A DNA stretch of 36,288 bases from a virus. The notes under the pieces are model-generated. The model saw nothing but the letters and a program-made list of their open reading frames with translations, did not search any database and was not told the origin of the DNA. Shown here in pieces: positions 8,742 to 17,090 of the stretch. The position numbers and the translations under genes are program-made. Numbering within the stretch: position 1 is the first letter of the stretch; every line of letters starts with the position of its first letter. The stretch covers positions 1-36,288 of the IMG/VR virus record IMGVR_UViG_3300007960_000071. One strand, given 5' to 3'.

Positions 8742-9535
8742 ACCTCGTACGACCAGTCCACGCTCCTGCGGATCTCCTGGCCGCACGACTGGCACTTGGT
8801 CTCGATCGAGAGGTCAGGCCCGGGGTTCCCCGACGTGATGAACTCCGAAAGGCTCTCCATGTCGGCCTTCGACAGGGTGTCGACCGTGCCCTGCGGGATG
8901 ACCATCGCCGGGGCTCCTGGAGTGTACCCGATCACCGAGCCGCCGATGATCGCCAGCTTCATGTCGGAGATCGAGGCGGCGTTCTTCATCTCGCAGTAGG
9001 TGTTCCAGCGGGTCGGCGCGATCACCGCCGTGGTCTCCCTCTGTCCCTTGACCGTGAACCCCTTGCGCATCTCGAAGGTCCGGATGATGTCCTCCGGGAC
9101 CTCGACCTCGATGGCCTCCAGGTCGATGTCCATGCGGAACGTGTGGCCGCACTTTGCGCACTGGATCGACGCCGGATAGCTCTCGCCGAGGGTCTCGATC
9201 CGAAGCAGCGTCCACGCCTGGAACACGTCGCAGGCGTAGGACGACAGGACGATCGCCTCCCTGGCGTCCATCGCGAGGTCCGTGAAGTCGTGCGGACCCC
9301 ACCTCGTCACGAAGTACGCGAGCACCTTCGCCACGTACTCCGCAGGGCCTCCGTAGCGGTCCTTCTTGGCGAAGGACGCGATCTTCCGCTCGTCCTTGGC
9401 GGTCCACTCGTCCCTGAAGGCGAGGGTCGTGTCGAACCCCGCCCCCGTGGGGCACCCCACGACGAGCCGCAGGCCGAGTCCAGCCACGGTGAACTTCGAG
9501 GTGGCGTCGGCCACCCCGTTCTCTTCCTCGCTCAT
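8711..9535 (-). CDS. Tail assembly chaperone, short (0-frame) product with CxxC pairs
   Basis: This 274-aa protein is encoded between tail tube and tape measure, where tail assembly chaperones lie. Two CxxC pairs (C126-C129 in CAKCGHTF and C248-C251 in CQSCGQEI) suggest a zinc ribbon, as in T4-type hub-assembly proteins near this position. The ATG has GGAGGG 7 bases upstream. Seven codons before the stop, the frame runs over seven T residues (8742-8736). The next frame continues past the stop, so this is probably the G-like product of a G/GT frameshift pair. The exact family is not certain. The chaperone role is inferred from position and frameshift layout. Confidence 0.75.
   Translation of the reverse strand: MSEEENGVADATSKFTVAGLGLRLVVGCPTGAGFDTTLAFRDEWTAKDERKIASFAKKDRYGGPAEYVAKVLAYFVTRWGPHDFTDLAMDAREAIVLSSYACDVFQAWTLLRIETLGESYPASIQCAKCGHTFRMDIDLEAIEVEVPEDIIRTFEMRKGFTVKGQRETTAVIAPTRWNTYCEMKNAASISDMKLAIIGGSVIGYTPGAPAMVIPQGTVDTLSKADMESLSEFITSGNPGPDLSIETKCQSCGQEIRRSVDWSYEVFFSGTSISA
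8735..8741 (-). other. Probable -1 programmed frameshift slippery heptamer T_TTT_TTC
   Basis: On the minus strand codons GTT TTT TTC of the chaperone frame contain the heptamer T TTT TTC. Both tRNAs can re-pair after slipping back one base, giving TTT TTT then CTC in the extension frame. The run of seven T residues stands out in this GC-rich DNA. The 0-frame stop TAG lies at 8713-8711. An AGGAG lies about 21 bases upstream, farther than the stimulatory spacing known from dnaX. A small CTCG/CGAG hairpin begins directly at the site. No strong pseudoknot was found by eye. Confidence 0.65.
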
Positions 9536-9557
9536 CTTCCCTCCCTCGCCGGGCGGG

Positions 9558-10004
9558 CTATCCCGCAGGTGTCCAGTCGTCGATCGAGAGGGTCCACGTC
9601 ACCCTCGCGTCCTCGCCCTCGTTCTCCATGTCCAGGTCCGTCAGCTTCCGCTTGCGCGGGAAGACCCCCTCGAGGATCCAGGAGCTCAGCTTCTGACCGG
9701 TCGACGACACGAGGGTGAGCGTCGCCACCTTCTTGTAGCCGGGCGAGGCCGGGAACTGGCTCTGGAGGTACCAGGACTCCCACGTCGCCTGCTCGACGGT
9801 GTGGTGGGCCGGGGTCTCCACGTCGACTTCGATGGCCTTCGTGCTTCCGCCTGTCACCACCCGCCGATCGGAGAGAGTCGCGACCTCGAGCTCCTGCTCG
9901 AACTCGCCGATCTTCGTCATCGTGAGGCTCGGCAACCCGACCACCTGCATGATGTACTCGTTCCGTGGGAAGTGGTCAGCGTCGATCGATCCCTTGAGAG
10001 GCAT
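9558..10004 (-). CDS. Tail tube protein
   Basis: The 148-aa product follows the sheath gene and precedes the chaperone, the expected place for the inner tube of a contractile tail. Its size fits gp19/Hcp-like tube subunits. It contains a long beta-rich core (VATLSDRRVVTGGSTKAIEVDVETPAHH, GYKKVATLTLVSSTGQ) split by one helix (TVEQATWESWYLQSQ), consistent with the beta-barrel plus helix of tube monomers. The ATG has a GGAGG site 9 bases upstream. Tube hexamers stack inside the sheath with length set by the tape measure. Confidence 0.85.
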   Translation of the reverse strand: MPLKGSIDADHFPRNEYIMQVVGLPSLTMTKIGEFEQELEVATLSDRRVVTGGSTKAIEVDVETPAHHTVEQATWESWYLQSQFPASPGYKKVATLTLVSSTGQKLSSWILEGVFPRKRKLTDLDMENEGEDARVTWTLSIDDWTPAG

Positions 10005-10019
10005 GGGACTGCCCTCCTG

Positions 10020-12800
10020 TTAGGCCAGTGACTCGGTGATGCCGGAGGCACCGACGCTCACCTTGAGCTGCTCGATGACCTTGTTGAAGTTCAGCACGAT
10101 GTCGAGGTTCGCGATTCCGAGATCGATCTCGGACTGCGGGTTGTTGTCCTCGTCGATCTTCACCGAGAAGGCGTGCGAGCCTCCGGACGGGATCACGATG
10201 ACTCGCTTCGCCTCCTCCTTCTTCAGGTAGTCCGTGACGACCGCCCTGAGGAGACCCCAGGTGTACTTGTCGTTCAGCGCGAAGATCGCGAAGTCGAACT
10301 GATCGACGAAGACCCACACGTAGTGGCTCATCTGGAGTCGGTTGTTGAGCTGCCGCCAGACCGTGTTGTTGTAGAGGGTCCGCGTCCCCCAGGCCACGTA
10401 GGACCCGCCCCGCTTCTTGATGACGTTGATCCCCGCCGGGTAGAGGATCTCCTCGTTCATCGCCTCGTAGCCCGTAGGCAGGGACTTGACGCGGGGCATC
10501 CGAGACCCGTCACCCGCCGCTGGCACGTGGTAGCCGGCGTTCGCCACGGCGAGCCGGGCCCAGTTGCCGAGCTGCATCGCGGTCGTGCTGACCAGCTTCA
10601 GCGCCCCCGGACGGTCCGGGTCCGGAGCGTAGGCCAGGCTCGGGACGTAGCACGCCGCCATGTCGCTGCGCCCGACGGTCGTGTTGAGGTACGTCAGGAT
10701 GTCGGCCTCGTCGGTCTTCGACTTCGGCAGCTCAACGAAATACTGGTAGGGCTTCGTCTCGCAGTAGGTGATCGCCCGCTGGTGGACCGTCGCCGAGTCC
10801 CCCGCACTGAGGATCTCCGTGATGCCAGGGCACAGGATGGAGACCACCCCGTAGCCCTCCTCGGCGGCCGTGTTGAACGGGCTCGTCAGGGTGGCGAAGG
10901 CGTCGAGGAAGTCCTGGAGGTCGGGGACGTCGCCGTCGTAGCCGCCAGATGCCTGCTGGAGGTACTGGACCTCCACCTCGGTGCCCTCGGCCCCGTAGGT
11001 GACACCCACCGTCAGACCGAGAACCGTGTAGGCGTCCGCAGCGACCGTGACGATCTCGACGGACGAGCCCGGGCCGCCGCCGTCGAAGCCGCCGGGCGAG
11101 GTCAGCAGGACCTTCGTCCCGGAGACGCTTGCCGGGTTCAGGACGCCCGCGCCGAAGACGGCGTCGAAGGCTCCGTTGATGTCGGCGACGACGTCAGCCG
11201 CCGTCTGGGTCGCGCCGGCGGTCAGGGTCACGTCCACCTGATCCCGCCCGTCGATGATCAGGGAGACCGCATCGTCGACGCCGAGCGTGATGTTGAACGA
11301 CTCGTCTGCGGTTCCGGTCACCGAGGCGACCGTGGCGGCGGTCGCAGTCGCCGACGGGTCGCCCGACTCCACCGTGATCGAGTTGTACGCGACCGAGCCG
11401 ATCGCGAGCCCGGTGAACTGCGCCCCGGTCTTGTCGGGGTAGACGAGGCCTCCGACCATCCCCGCGTCAGGCGGGAAGACGTCGATCGCGAACTGGTCCC
11501 CGTCCGTCGGGTCCGCGTCGTGGTCCACCGTGACGATCGGGAGCCAGGGGTGCGAGGAGGTGTAGGTCTGGTTGTACTTCGGCGCAGCGGCGATGGCGAA
11601 GTTCGGGAGGTTGTAGACCTCCACGTCGTCCTGGCTGGTCGCAGAGACCGCGACGGTGTAGTAGTTGCTCGCGGCGACCCAGGTGAAGGTCAAGCGGAGC
11701 GGCACGAGCGCCACGGCACCCGAGATCGCGGCAGCGTGAGCCGTCGCGCTGGCGATCTTGATCTTCGTCGGTGCGTCGTTCTGCGCGATCTGGAACGGGT
11801 TCACCGTCAGCTTCGTGGCGGTGGCAGCCACCGTCATCCCGTAGTAGTTCGCAGGCCGCACGTCAGGCACGATGCTCGTGCCGTTCGGTAGGAGGTCCGT
11901 GGCGTCGAACTCGAGGTTCGAGTCGTCGTCGTTGATCACGTCGACAGCGTAGTTGCTCGCCGTCGGGTCCATCGAGAGGTCGGTCCACCCGTGGATCTTC
12001 TCTCCGTCGAGGTACACGTCGAGGCCGAACTCGTTCGCGGGGTCCTTCGACCCGTCAAGGACCCGCACCGAGAGGCCCTTCCGACGGCCGGACGCGAGGA
12101 CGTCGTTGTCGAGAATCACCTCGTAGTCCACCGTCGTCTGGACGCCTCCGGTCGTCGCGTCGGTGTTCATCGTCGAGTCCGACTTCACCGTCAGGACGCC
12201 AGCCACGTCGTTGGTGAGGACCGTGTACTCCTTCGCGGCGGAGGTCGTGTGATCTCCCCGCAGGAGGACCGTCGCGCCGGCCCACTCGTTCTTCGCCATG
12301 GCGACCCCCGTGGCGAGGGTCGTCTCCGTCAGGGCGCTCGAGATCGTGATGTCGCCCGAGATCCGGCGTCGCCGGCCTGCCCAGCGCCCACCATCCTTCG
12401 CCGTGAGCTGGAGCACGGGGATCCGGACCTGGCTCTGGTTGTCCTTCTCCGTCGTCGGGGCGATGAAGCCCGCGCCATAGCCGCGTCCGAACAGCTTCAG
12501 GCCGGCCGCTTCCTCGGCCCCGTCAGTGACCCGCACCGCGAGCCCGATCCCCGCGCCGGACGAGCGGTCCCAGAAGTCCTGCACCGCATCCGGCGCCATG
12601 GTCCCGGTCAGGCGCCCGCCCACCTTTCGCTTGACGGACTTGGGCCCAAGCATCTTGAGGAGGGACCCTGGGGCCCCGCGCTCGAAGACGCCGACGAAGC
12701 CCGCCGTGCCGAAGTTCCCGGGCTGGATCGGCCCCTGGGCGGCCTCCTCAGAGACGTTGACGCCGGCCGCGTTTGTGACGCCGTAGCTGCGCGTTACCAT
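10020..12800 (-). CDS. Tail sheath protein, large with central insertions
   Basis: The N-terminus (GVNVSEEAAQGPIQPGNFGTAGFVGVFERG) and the C-terminus (YVAWGTRTLYNN, VDQFDFAIFALNDKYTWGLLRAVVTDYLKKE, LDIVLNFNKVIEQLKVSVG) are those of contractile tail sheaths, the C-terminal part being the conserved inner domain. At 926 aa it is longer than most sheaths (about 400-700 aa). The extra mass is a beta-rich central section. One part, about residues 495-620, reads like flagellar hook-IN modules (TAADVVADINGAFDAVFG, then GTKVLLTSPGGFDGG). Insertions in sheaths are normally exposed on the outside. The ATG at 12800 has an AGGAG site. Confidence 0.92.
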   Translation of the reverse strand: MVTRSYGVTNAAGVNVSEEAAQGPIQPGNFGTAGFVGVFERGAPGSLLKMLGPKSVKRKVGGRLTGTMAPDAVQDFWDRSSGAGIGLAVRVTDGAEEAAGLKLFGRGYGAGFIAPTTEKDNQSQVRIPVLQLTAKDGGRWAGRRRRISGDITISSALTETTLATGVAMAKNEWAGATVLLRGDHTTSAAKEYTVLTNDVAGVLTVKSDSTMNTDATTGGVQTTVDYEVILDNDVLASGRRKGLSVRVLDGSKDPANEFGLDVYLDGEKIHGWTDLSMDPTASNYAVDVINDDDSNLEFDATDLLPNGTSIVPDVRPANYYGMTVAATATKLTVNPFQIAQNDAPTKIKIASATAHAAAISGAVALVPLRLTFTWVAASNYYTVAVSATSQDDVEVYNLPNFAIAAAPKYNQTYTSSHPWLPIVTVDHDADPTDGDQFAIDVFPPDAGMVGGLVYPDKTGAQFTGLAIGSVAYNSITVESGDPSATATAATVASVTGTADESFNITLGVDDAVSLIIDGRDQVDVTLTAGATQTAADVVADINGAFDAVFGAGVLNPASVSGTKVLLTSPGGFDGGGPGSSVEIVTVAADAYTVLGLTVGVTYGAEGTEVEVQYLQQASGGYDGDVPDLQDFLDAFATLTSPFNTAAEEGYGVVSILCPGITEILSAGDSATVHQRAITYCETKPYQYFVELPKSKTDEADILTYLNTTVGRSDMAACYVPSLAYAPDPDRPGALKLVSTTAMQLGNWARLAVANAGYHVPAAGDGSRMPRVKSLPTGYEAMNEEILYPAGINVIKKRGGSYVAWGTRTLYNNTVWRQLNNRLQMSHYVWVFVDQFDFAIFALNDKYTWGLLRAVVTDYLKKEEAKRVIVIPSGGSHAFSVKIDEDNNPQSEIDLGIANLDIVLNFNKVIEQLKVSVGASGITESLA

Positions 12801-12826
12801 GGGGAGCTCTCCTGACTTGATACTGT

Positions 12827-14068
12827 CTAGGCCGGGGCCGGATTCACGACCACCAGGCTTATACCACGCTCGTCAGTGGTGGCGAAGAACCACTTCTGGC
12901 ACGAGCACACCGCAAACCTCGTGACGCCGCGAAGCACGCCGTCCTCGTCTGGCCTCGCGTAGAGGCTCGCGCCTTCCAGCATGTCGATCCTGACCTTCGC
13001 TCCGATGCCGGGCGTCGTCAAGATCGGCGAGGTCACCGCGAACTCCTCCAGGGCCTCGGCGATCCGGGCGATCGGGACTGCTCGGTCTACGTAGATGTCG
13101 ACCGGCACCTCGTACCGCACTCGCCTCGGCGATCGGGTGCTCTTGCCGATGCCCGTCGCGTGGCTGATCAGCTTCTCCCTCGCCGGGCTCCCGCCCTCGA
13201 AGGTCTCCGTGTACGACCGCAGGACGAGCGCCGGGAGGTGGGCCAGCTCGTCGAAGTCCTGGTGGGTCGAGGCCGCCACGATGATCGTCGGGATGAAGCG
13301 GAACATCACCCTCGTCCCCGCGCTCACGGACCCGCTCAGGGTCAGCACCTTGGTCCCGGTGTCGTAGGCCGAGAAGAGGTCGGTCGTGTAGGTCGGATCA
13401 CCGTCGGCGTCGTAGGCTTCGATGATCTCGTCGATCGCCATCCCGTTGTCGAACTCGTAGGCGCTGAAGTCGTAGTCGGTCCCCGTCGTCGCCCAGAGCA
13501 CCGACCAGTCGGCTGCCGGCCTGATGTTCGCCTTCAAGGCGGCAACCAGGGCGTCGTACACGTACTCCTCGACGAACGAAGTCACGTTCGCCGTGAAGCC
13601 GACAGTGATCGTGTGGAGGGTCGGCGTGTACCTCTTGTCGGATGTCGCGAGGTTCACGATCAGGACCAGGGTCTTCGAGGCCACCGGGAACGTCGGGAAG
13701 TTCGCCTCGAGCTCGTCGAGGGTGTTCCAGTCCCCTGCCCCGGCCACCGCCCAGGCCCCGCCGTCCCAGTAGTAGTCGTCGGTCCCGTCGTTCGCCTTGT
13801 ACTGCGCAGTCGTGACCTGGACGTTGTCCACAGACACGTGGGTCACGATCGGCATGACGCCAGTCCACTGGCGAAGGGCCTGCGGGTTGAACGCCTCCGT
13901 CGCCACCGTGATCCCAGCCTCGACCGGGTAGTCGCCTGCGGAGTCCTTGCGCAGCGCGACCCCCCCACTCCGACTGGCGATGGTGATCTTCGTCGGGTCG
14001 GAGAAGGTCAGGACGCTCCTCTCCTCGGGAGGGAACTCGTACAGCCGGTGGATCGTGCGAAGTGGCAT
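12827..14068 (-). CDS. Virion structural protein between neck and sheath genes (tail terminator/completion candidate)
   Basis: This 413-aa protein has no motif I recognise with certainty. The N-terminal two-thirds is beta-rich and acidic. The last part contains a compact alpha/beta segment (RYEVPVDIYVDRAVPIARIAEALEEF) that resembles small tail-terminator domains, which are usually encoded here, just before the sheath. A C-S-C pair lies near the C-terminus. The ATG overlaps the stop of the upstream gene (TGATG). The tail-terminator idea comes from gene order (neck, then terminator, then sheath). Its large size would be unusual for a pure terminator, so a fused extra beta domain is likely. Confidence 0.6.
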   Translation of the reverse strand: MPLRTIHRLYEFPPEERSVLTFSDPTKITIASRSGGVALRKDSAGDYPVEAGITVATEAFNPQALRQWTGVMPIVTHVSVDNVQVTTAQYKANDGTDDYYWDGGAWAVAGAGDWNTLDELEANFPTFPVASKTLVLIVNLATSDKRYTPTLHTITVGFTANVTSFVEEYVYDALVAALKANIRPAADWSVLWATTGTDYDFSAYEFDNGMAIDEIIEAYDADGDPTYTTDLFSAYDTGTKVLTLSGSVSAGTRVMFRFIPTIIVAASTHQDFDELAHLPALVLRSYTETFEGGSPAREKLISHATGIGKSTRSPRRVRYEVPVDIYVDRAVPIARIAEALEEFAVTSPILTTPGIGAKVRIDMLEGASLYARPDEDGVLRGVTRFAVCSCQKWFFATTDERGISLVVVNPAPA

Positions 14069-14730
14069 CAGTACATGAACTTCCCGACCGTCCGCCCCTT
14101 CACCGTGAAGGTCCTCGCGATGGCGATCCTCCAGTTGTGCAGCGACTTCGCGTAGGTCTCGGGGTTCTCAGTGCCCCACTTCACAAAGGGTCGCGCCGGG
14201 AGCGTGATCCACGTCGTCGTCGCAGCGAGCGGGTAGAACTCCTTCGTAGCACTCTTCGCCCAGAGCTCCGCAGCCCTGCCCGTCAGCCGGCTTGGGTCCC
14301 TCGCCCCGATCGACACGAGATGGAGCGCGAAGAACATCCACCGCATCGCGGCCGTCACCTTGATGATGGTCGTGCTGTGCATGGCGTCCGCTCGACGGAC
14401 GTGCTCCTCGCTCGCATCCCCCCGCAGCACTCCGGCGATCCCGTGCCCCCACGACAACTGCCGGCTCGTGATGGAGTTGTGGAGGCCCCAGGACTCGATG
14501 AGCGGACGTCGGCTCCCCTTGATCGAGATGGTGAGGTCGGCCAGCGGCGCCGCCCCTTCAGCGGTGGCAGACCGCACCGCCTTGCGAATCGCACGCGCGG
14601 CGATCTCGCCGTTCCTCTTCGTGGCCCGCCCGACCTCTCTCCGGAGGCGCTTTGCGATGCGACCCGTGCCGAGGGTCTTCTCGAGCCCCGCCCACTGCCC
14701 GGTGAGCTTGATGTCGACGCGCGCGCCCAC
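14068..14730 (-). CDS. Neck/tail-completion protein, HK97 gp10 / Mu gpG-like
   Basis: The 220-aa product resembles HK97 gp10/virion morphogenesis proteins: a basic N-terminal helical stretch (GRIAKRLRREVGRATKRNGEIAARAIRKAVRS), a central LIESWGLHNSITSRQ segment, and a late ARPFVKWG motif, close to the R-P-F/L-G-x pattern common in this family. Such proteins complete the head-tail interface or seal the tail top. The start is a GTG at 14730 just after the stop of the upstream gene, preceded by AAGGGG. Overlap with the next gene by TGATG indicates co-translation. Confidence 0.65.
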   Translation of the reverse strand: MGARVDIKLTGQWAGLEKTLGTGRIAKRLRREVGRATKRNGEIAARAIRKAVRSATAEGAAPLADLTISIKGSRRPLIESWGLHNSITSRQLSWGHGIAGVLRGDASEEHVRRADAMHSTTIIKVTAAMRWMFFALHLVSIGARDPSRLTGRAAELWAKSATKEFYPLAATTTWITLPARPFVKWGTENPETYAKSLHNWRIAIARTFTVKGRTVGKFMY

Positions 14731-14732
14731 TG

Positions 14733-15155
14733 CTACCCCTTGTTCGGCCGGTTGGCTGCCGGCCGGCGGTCCGAAGCGTAGAGCCTCCAGGCGTTGTGCC
14801 CGCCCTCGTAGTGAGCGATCGGCTCTGTGTTCACGATGTAGAGCTCCGTCACCAGCGATCCGAACTTCACCACCCTGTCGCCACGGCGTGGGGTGTACCC
14901 GATCCGGTCTGCGTCCTCCTTCCTGATCGTGAACCAGGCCCGCACCTGCTCGTCCACTCCGTACTGGGTGAAGACCGGCACCTGCCTGTGGACGTTCGTC
15001 CTCTGTGCCTCGATCGTGAAGGTCGTCCGCACGACGTTTCCGACGGGCTCGCGTGACCGCGTGTCCTGGAGCGTAGCAGCGCGATCGATGGCCTCCACCG
15101 TCATCGTCGCCGGGCTCAACAGCCTGACCCTGTTCACGGTGGCCGGCAGTGGCAT
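14733..15155 (-). CDS. Head-tail joining/adaptor protein candidate
   Basis: This 140-aa, mostly beta protein (TMTVEAIDRAATLQDTRSRE, VVRTTFTIEAQRTNVHRQ, GDRVVKFGSLVTELYIVNTE) has the size and strand pattern of stopper/head-tail joining proteins, which are usually encoded between the gp6-like adaptor and the gp10-like protein. The GDRVVKFGSLVTELYIV stretch is like the stopper core in which a damage-free turn precedes two strands. The ATG overlaps the upstream stop (TGATG). Exact family membership is not proven by eye. The position is the main support. Confidence 0.6.
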   Translation of the reverse strand: MPLPATVNRVRLLSPATMTVEAIDRAATLQDTRSREPVGNVVRTTFTIEAQRTNVHRQVPVFTQYGVDEQVRAWFTIRKEDADRIGYTPRRGDRVVKFGSLVTELYIVNTEPIAHYEGGHNAWRLYASDRRPAANRPNKG

Positions 15156-16171
15156 CAGGTCGCGCCTGTCATCGCGATCCCAATGGGTGCGCGGTACATG
15201 TCCAACTGGTCGCGCAGCTCGATCGACTTCAGGAGCGCGAGGAGTCCGGACCTGACTTCGGTGCTCACGACGGCGTACTCGATCTCGTGCCCGTCGGTCT
15301 CCTCGCGCTTGATGATGCCGACGGGGTCCACCAAGGTTCCCGTCGACGACGCATAGACCCGCGCGACCGTCGTGACGGCCGTATCCTGTAGGCTATAGGG
15401 CGGTCCCAGCGTTTCCGGGTCCACGTAGCCCCACACCCCATCAACCCGGGCGACCCCCATCCTAATGGGGCCGAAACCCGGTGTCTCTGAGGTCCGCATC
15501 TCGATCTTCGTGTTGCCCGGGTCGTCGCTGACCGTCCACACGACGAGGTCGTCGTTGTCGATCGCCGTCACCGACTCGTCTTCCGTCATCGACTTCATCG
15601 CAAACAGCGGGACGTCGAAGAGAAGGCTCGTCGACGGGCGCCAGCGGAACCGCTTGACGGCCTTCCGCAGGAAGAAGTCGGTGCGGCAGTACCGCTGGAT
15701 CCGCTCTGTCCAGAACTTGATGAGCTGGAAGGTGTCCCGGTCGTTCGCCGGAGGCGTGATCGCCCCCAAAGCGTCCTTGAAGTCCTGGATCAGGAACAGA
15801 TTGTCAGCGGGGACCTGCGTCACGGAGGCCTCCACGACCTCGAACGCCCGCTCCACGGTGAACAGCTCGCCCCCGGCTGCCCAGCGGTACGACCAGACCA
15901 CCCGTCCCCGGGTCATGGCGGCCAGTGGGACCCACGGGAGGCCCGTGAGCGGGTCGTAGACCCCGTAGCACCCCGTGTCGAAGTTCCCAGCGCCTGTCGT
16001 GACGGTCGTGCTCCCAGACGTCGGGAGCAGAAGCGTCCCCGGGTAGCCTGCGCTGTCGTCGTACACCTGGTACCTGACCACGTAGGCGTTCGTCAGCTTC
16101 CCCTCGAGGTGGGTGTAGAGGGCGAGCTCGGGGTACTTGTGCTGGCGGTTGATCGGGAGCGTGGTCGGCAT
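15155..16171 (-). CDS. Head-tail connector (gp6-like) with N-terminal beta domain
   Basis: The 338-aa protein seems to have two parts. Residues 1-110 form a beta-sandwich-like section (LALYTHLEGKLTNAYVVRYQVYD, RGRVVWSYRWAAGGELFTVERAFEVVE). Residues 120-200 contain a helical DFKDALG ... IKFWTERIQRYCRTDFFLRK stretch, the pattern seen in phage gp6-like connector proteins where a helix ending in Y/C-x-R/G-R-x-F leads into a beta segment. Connectors bind beneath the portal. The ATG has AGGGGG upstream. The added N-terminal domain is unusual, since most gp6-like adaptors are about 100-200 aa. Confidence 0.6.
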   Translation of the reverse strand: MPTTLPINRQHKYPELALYTHLEGKLTNAYVVRYQVYDDSAGYPGTLLLPTSGSTTVTTGAGNFDTGCYGVYDPLTGLPWVPLAAMTRGRVVWSYRWAAGGELFTVERAFEVVEASVTQVPADNLFLIQDFKDALGAITPPANDRDTFQLIKFWTERIQRYCRTDFFLRKAVKRFRWRPSTSLLFDVPLFAMKSMTEDESVTAIDNDDLVVWTVSDDPGNTKIEMRTSETPGFGPIRMGVARVDGVWGYVDPETLGPPYSLQDTAVTTVARVYASSTGTLVDPVGIIKREETDGHEIEYAVVSTEVRSGLLALLKSIELRDQLDMYRAPIGIAMTGAT

Positions 16172-16178
16172 ACGCCCC

Positions 16179-16577
16179 CTACTGGGCGCCTGTCGTCTGG
16201 CGCCCGCCCGTGACCCGGATCTCGACCGAGGTCGGGCTCCCGGTCACGTCAGTGATCACGAACCCGACGAGCTGGCCGAAGACGTCGATCATCCCGGTCG
16301 ACTCGTTCGTCAAGAGCGAGGATGACTCCGCCGCCAGCCACACGTAGCTGCTCCCGTCCACCCCGACCGGCCTGATCTTGGCCGTCGGGGCAGTCCCGCC
16401 TGCGAGGACCACCGCCGCCTTGAGCGTGGCGTAGCCCATCGTGCTGACGAACCCACGGGCCGTCGCCAGGGCCGGGAAGGCAGCAGCGACGCTTGCGTCC
16501 GCCGCGACAGGTGCGCCGGTGACGAGGCGGTGCTGGGACCACAGTCCCGGGCTCAGTGTGTTGTCCGCCGCCGCCAT
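16179..16577 (-). CDS. Small head-region structural protein, unknown
   Basis: This 132-aa protein is rich in Ala, Thr, Val and Gly with no cysteine (AVVLAGGTAPTAKIRPVGVDGSSYVWLAA is typical of the composition). It looks like a beta-rich virion protein. It lies between the SAP-like protein gene and the connector gene, so a head decoration or neck role is plausible. The ATG at 16577 has GGGGG five bases upstream. I do not recognise a family. Confidence 0.6.
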   Translation of the reverse strand: MAAADNTLSPGLWSQHRLVTGAPVAADASVAAAFPALATARGFVSTMGYATLKAAVVLAGGTAPTAKIRPVGVDGSSYVWLAAESSSLLTNESTGMIDVFGQLVGFVITDVTGSPTSVEIRVTGGRQTTGAQ

Positions 16578-16589
16578 CCGCGCCCCCTG

Positions 16590-17009
16590 TTACCTGGCGT
16601 CGAGCGCTCGCTCGATGGCCTCGATCATCTCACTCTTCTTCGCCGCGTCGCCGAGGTCGATGCCGTGCTTCCCCGCGAAGTCGACCAGGGAAGCGTTCTT
16701 CGGCCCCGTCGCCGGGGCCGACACCGTGAGGTCCATCCACTCCTTGTGCGCCTCGAGGCCCTCCGCGTCGGCGGAGTCTGCCGGTGGAGCCGGCTTCGGG
16801 GCGGGAACGGGCTTCGGGGCGGGAACGGGCTTCGGGGAGGCCACCTCCTGGACCCCGAACAGGTCTGGCTGCGACCTCGCGTAGGCGACGACAGCGCGGT
16901 CCCCGGTCATCAGTACCCGGCCCTTCACGAAGGTCTGCCCGATCCTCGGAACCGTGACGGAAGCCGGGGTCCTGCTGTTGTTCTTGAGGGTCACTTTCCA
17001 GTACGCCAC
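16590..17009 (-). CDS. Head-region protein with Pro-Lys linker and C-terminal SAP/HeH-like module
   Basis: The start is a GTG at 17009 with GGAGG six bases upstream, which is better than a longer frame from 17066. The 139-aa product has a small beta N-terminal part (MAYWKVTLKNNSRTPASVTV, residues 1-55), a rigid linker PKPVPAPKPVPAPKPAPP at 59-76 encoded by an 18-bp tandem repeat, and a helical end (SLVDFAGKHGIDLGDAAKKSEMIEAIERAL, 107-136, shown split: SLVDFAGKHGI then KKSEMIEAIERAL). The end resembles SAP, HeH or Rho-N type nucleic-acid-binding folds. Similar proteins in other phages lie just downstream of the capsid gene. Function is not known. Confidence 0.7.
   Translation of the reverse strand: MAYWKVTLKNNSRTPASVTVPRIGQTFVKGRVLMTGDRAVVAYARSQPDLFGVQEVASPKPVPAPKPVPAPKPAPPADSADAEGLEAHKEWMDLTVSAPATGPKNASLVDFAGKHGIDLGDAAKKSEMIEAIERALDAR
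16792..16837 (-). repeat. 18-bp tandem repeat, about 2.5 copies, coding for a Pro/Lys/Val/Ala linker
   Basis: On the plus strand the unit GGCTTCGGGGCGGGAACG occurs at 16792-16809 and 16810-16827, and the first 10 bases repeat at 16828-16837. It encodes the PAPKPV-type linker of the minus-strand protein. A repeat of this sort can change copy number by slippage and so change linker length. Confidence 0.9.
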
Positions 17010-17090
17010 ATCGTCCTCCAGTTGTTCTCGGCCGGCGTGCCTCGCCAGAGTCGCCGCCGACCTCACACTAGCCCATGTCCGGACCTACTG

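Noticed and set aside
8520-8795. A separate 91-aa gene starting with GTG at 8795
   Set aside because: There is no ribosome site before that GTG and it lies inside the chaperone gene. A -1 frameshift explains the frame better.
73-15000. Long plus-strand open frames opposite the late genes, for example 1365-2537, 7186-8694 and 10173-11891
   Set aside because: They are Arg/Pro/His/Asp-rich translations mirroring the codon bias of the minus-strand genes and lack ribosome sites and recognisable domains.
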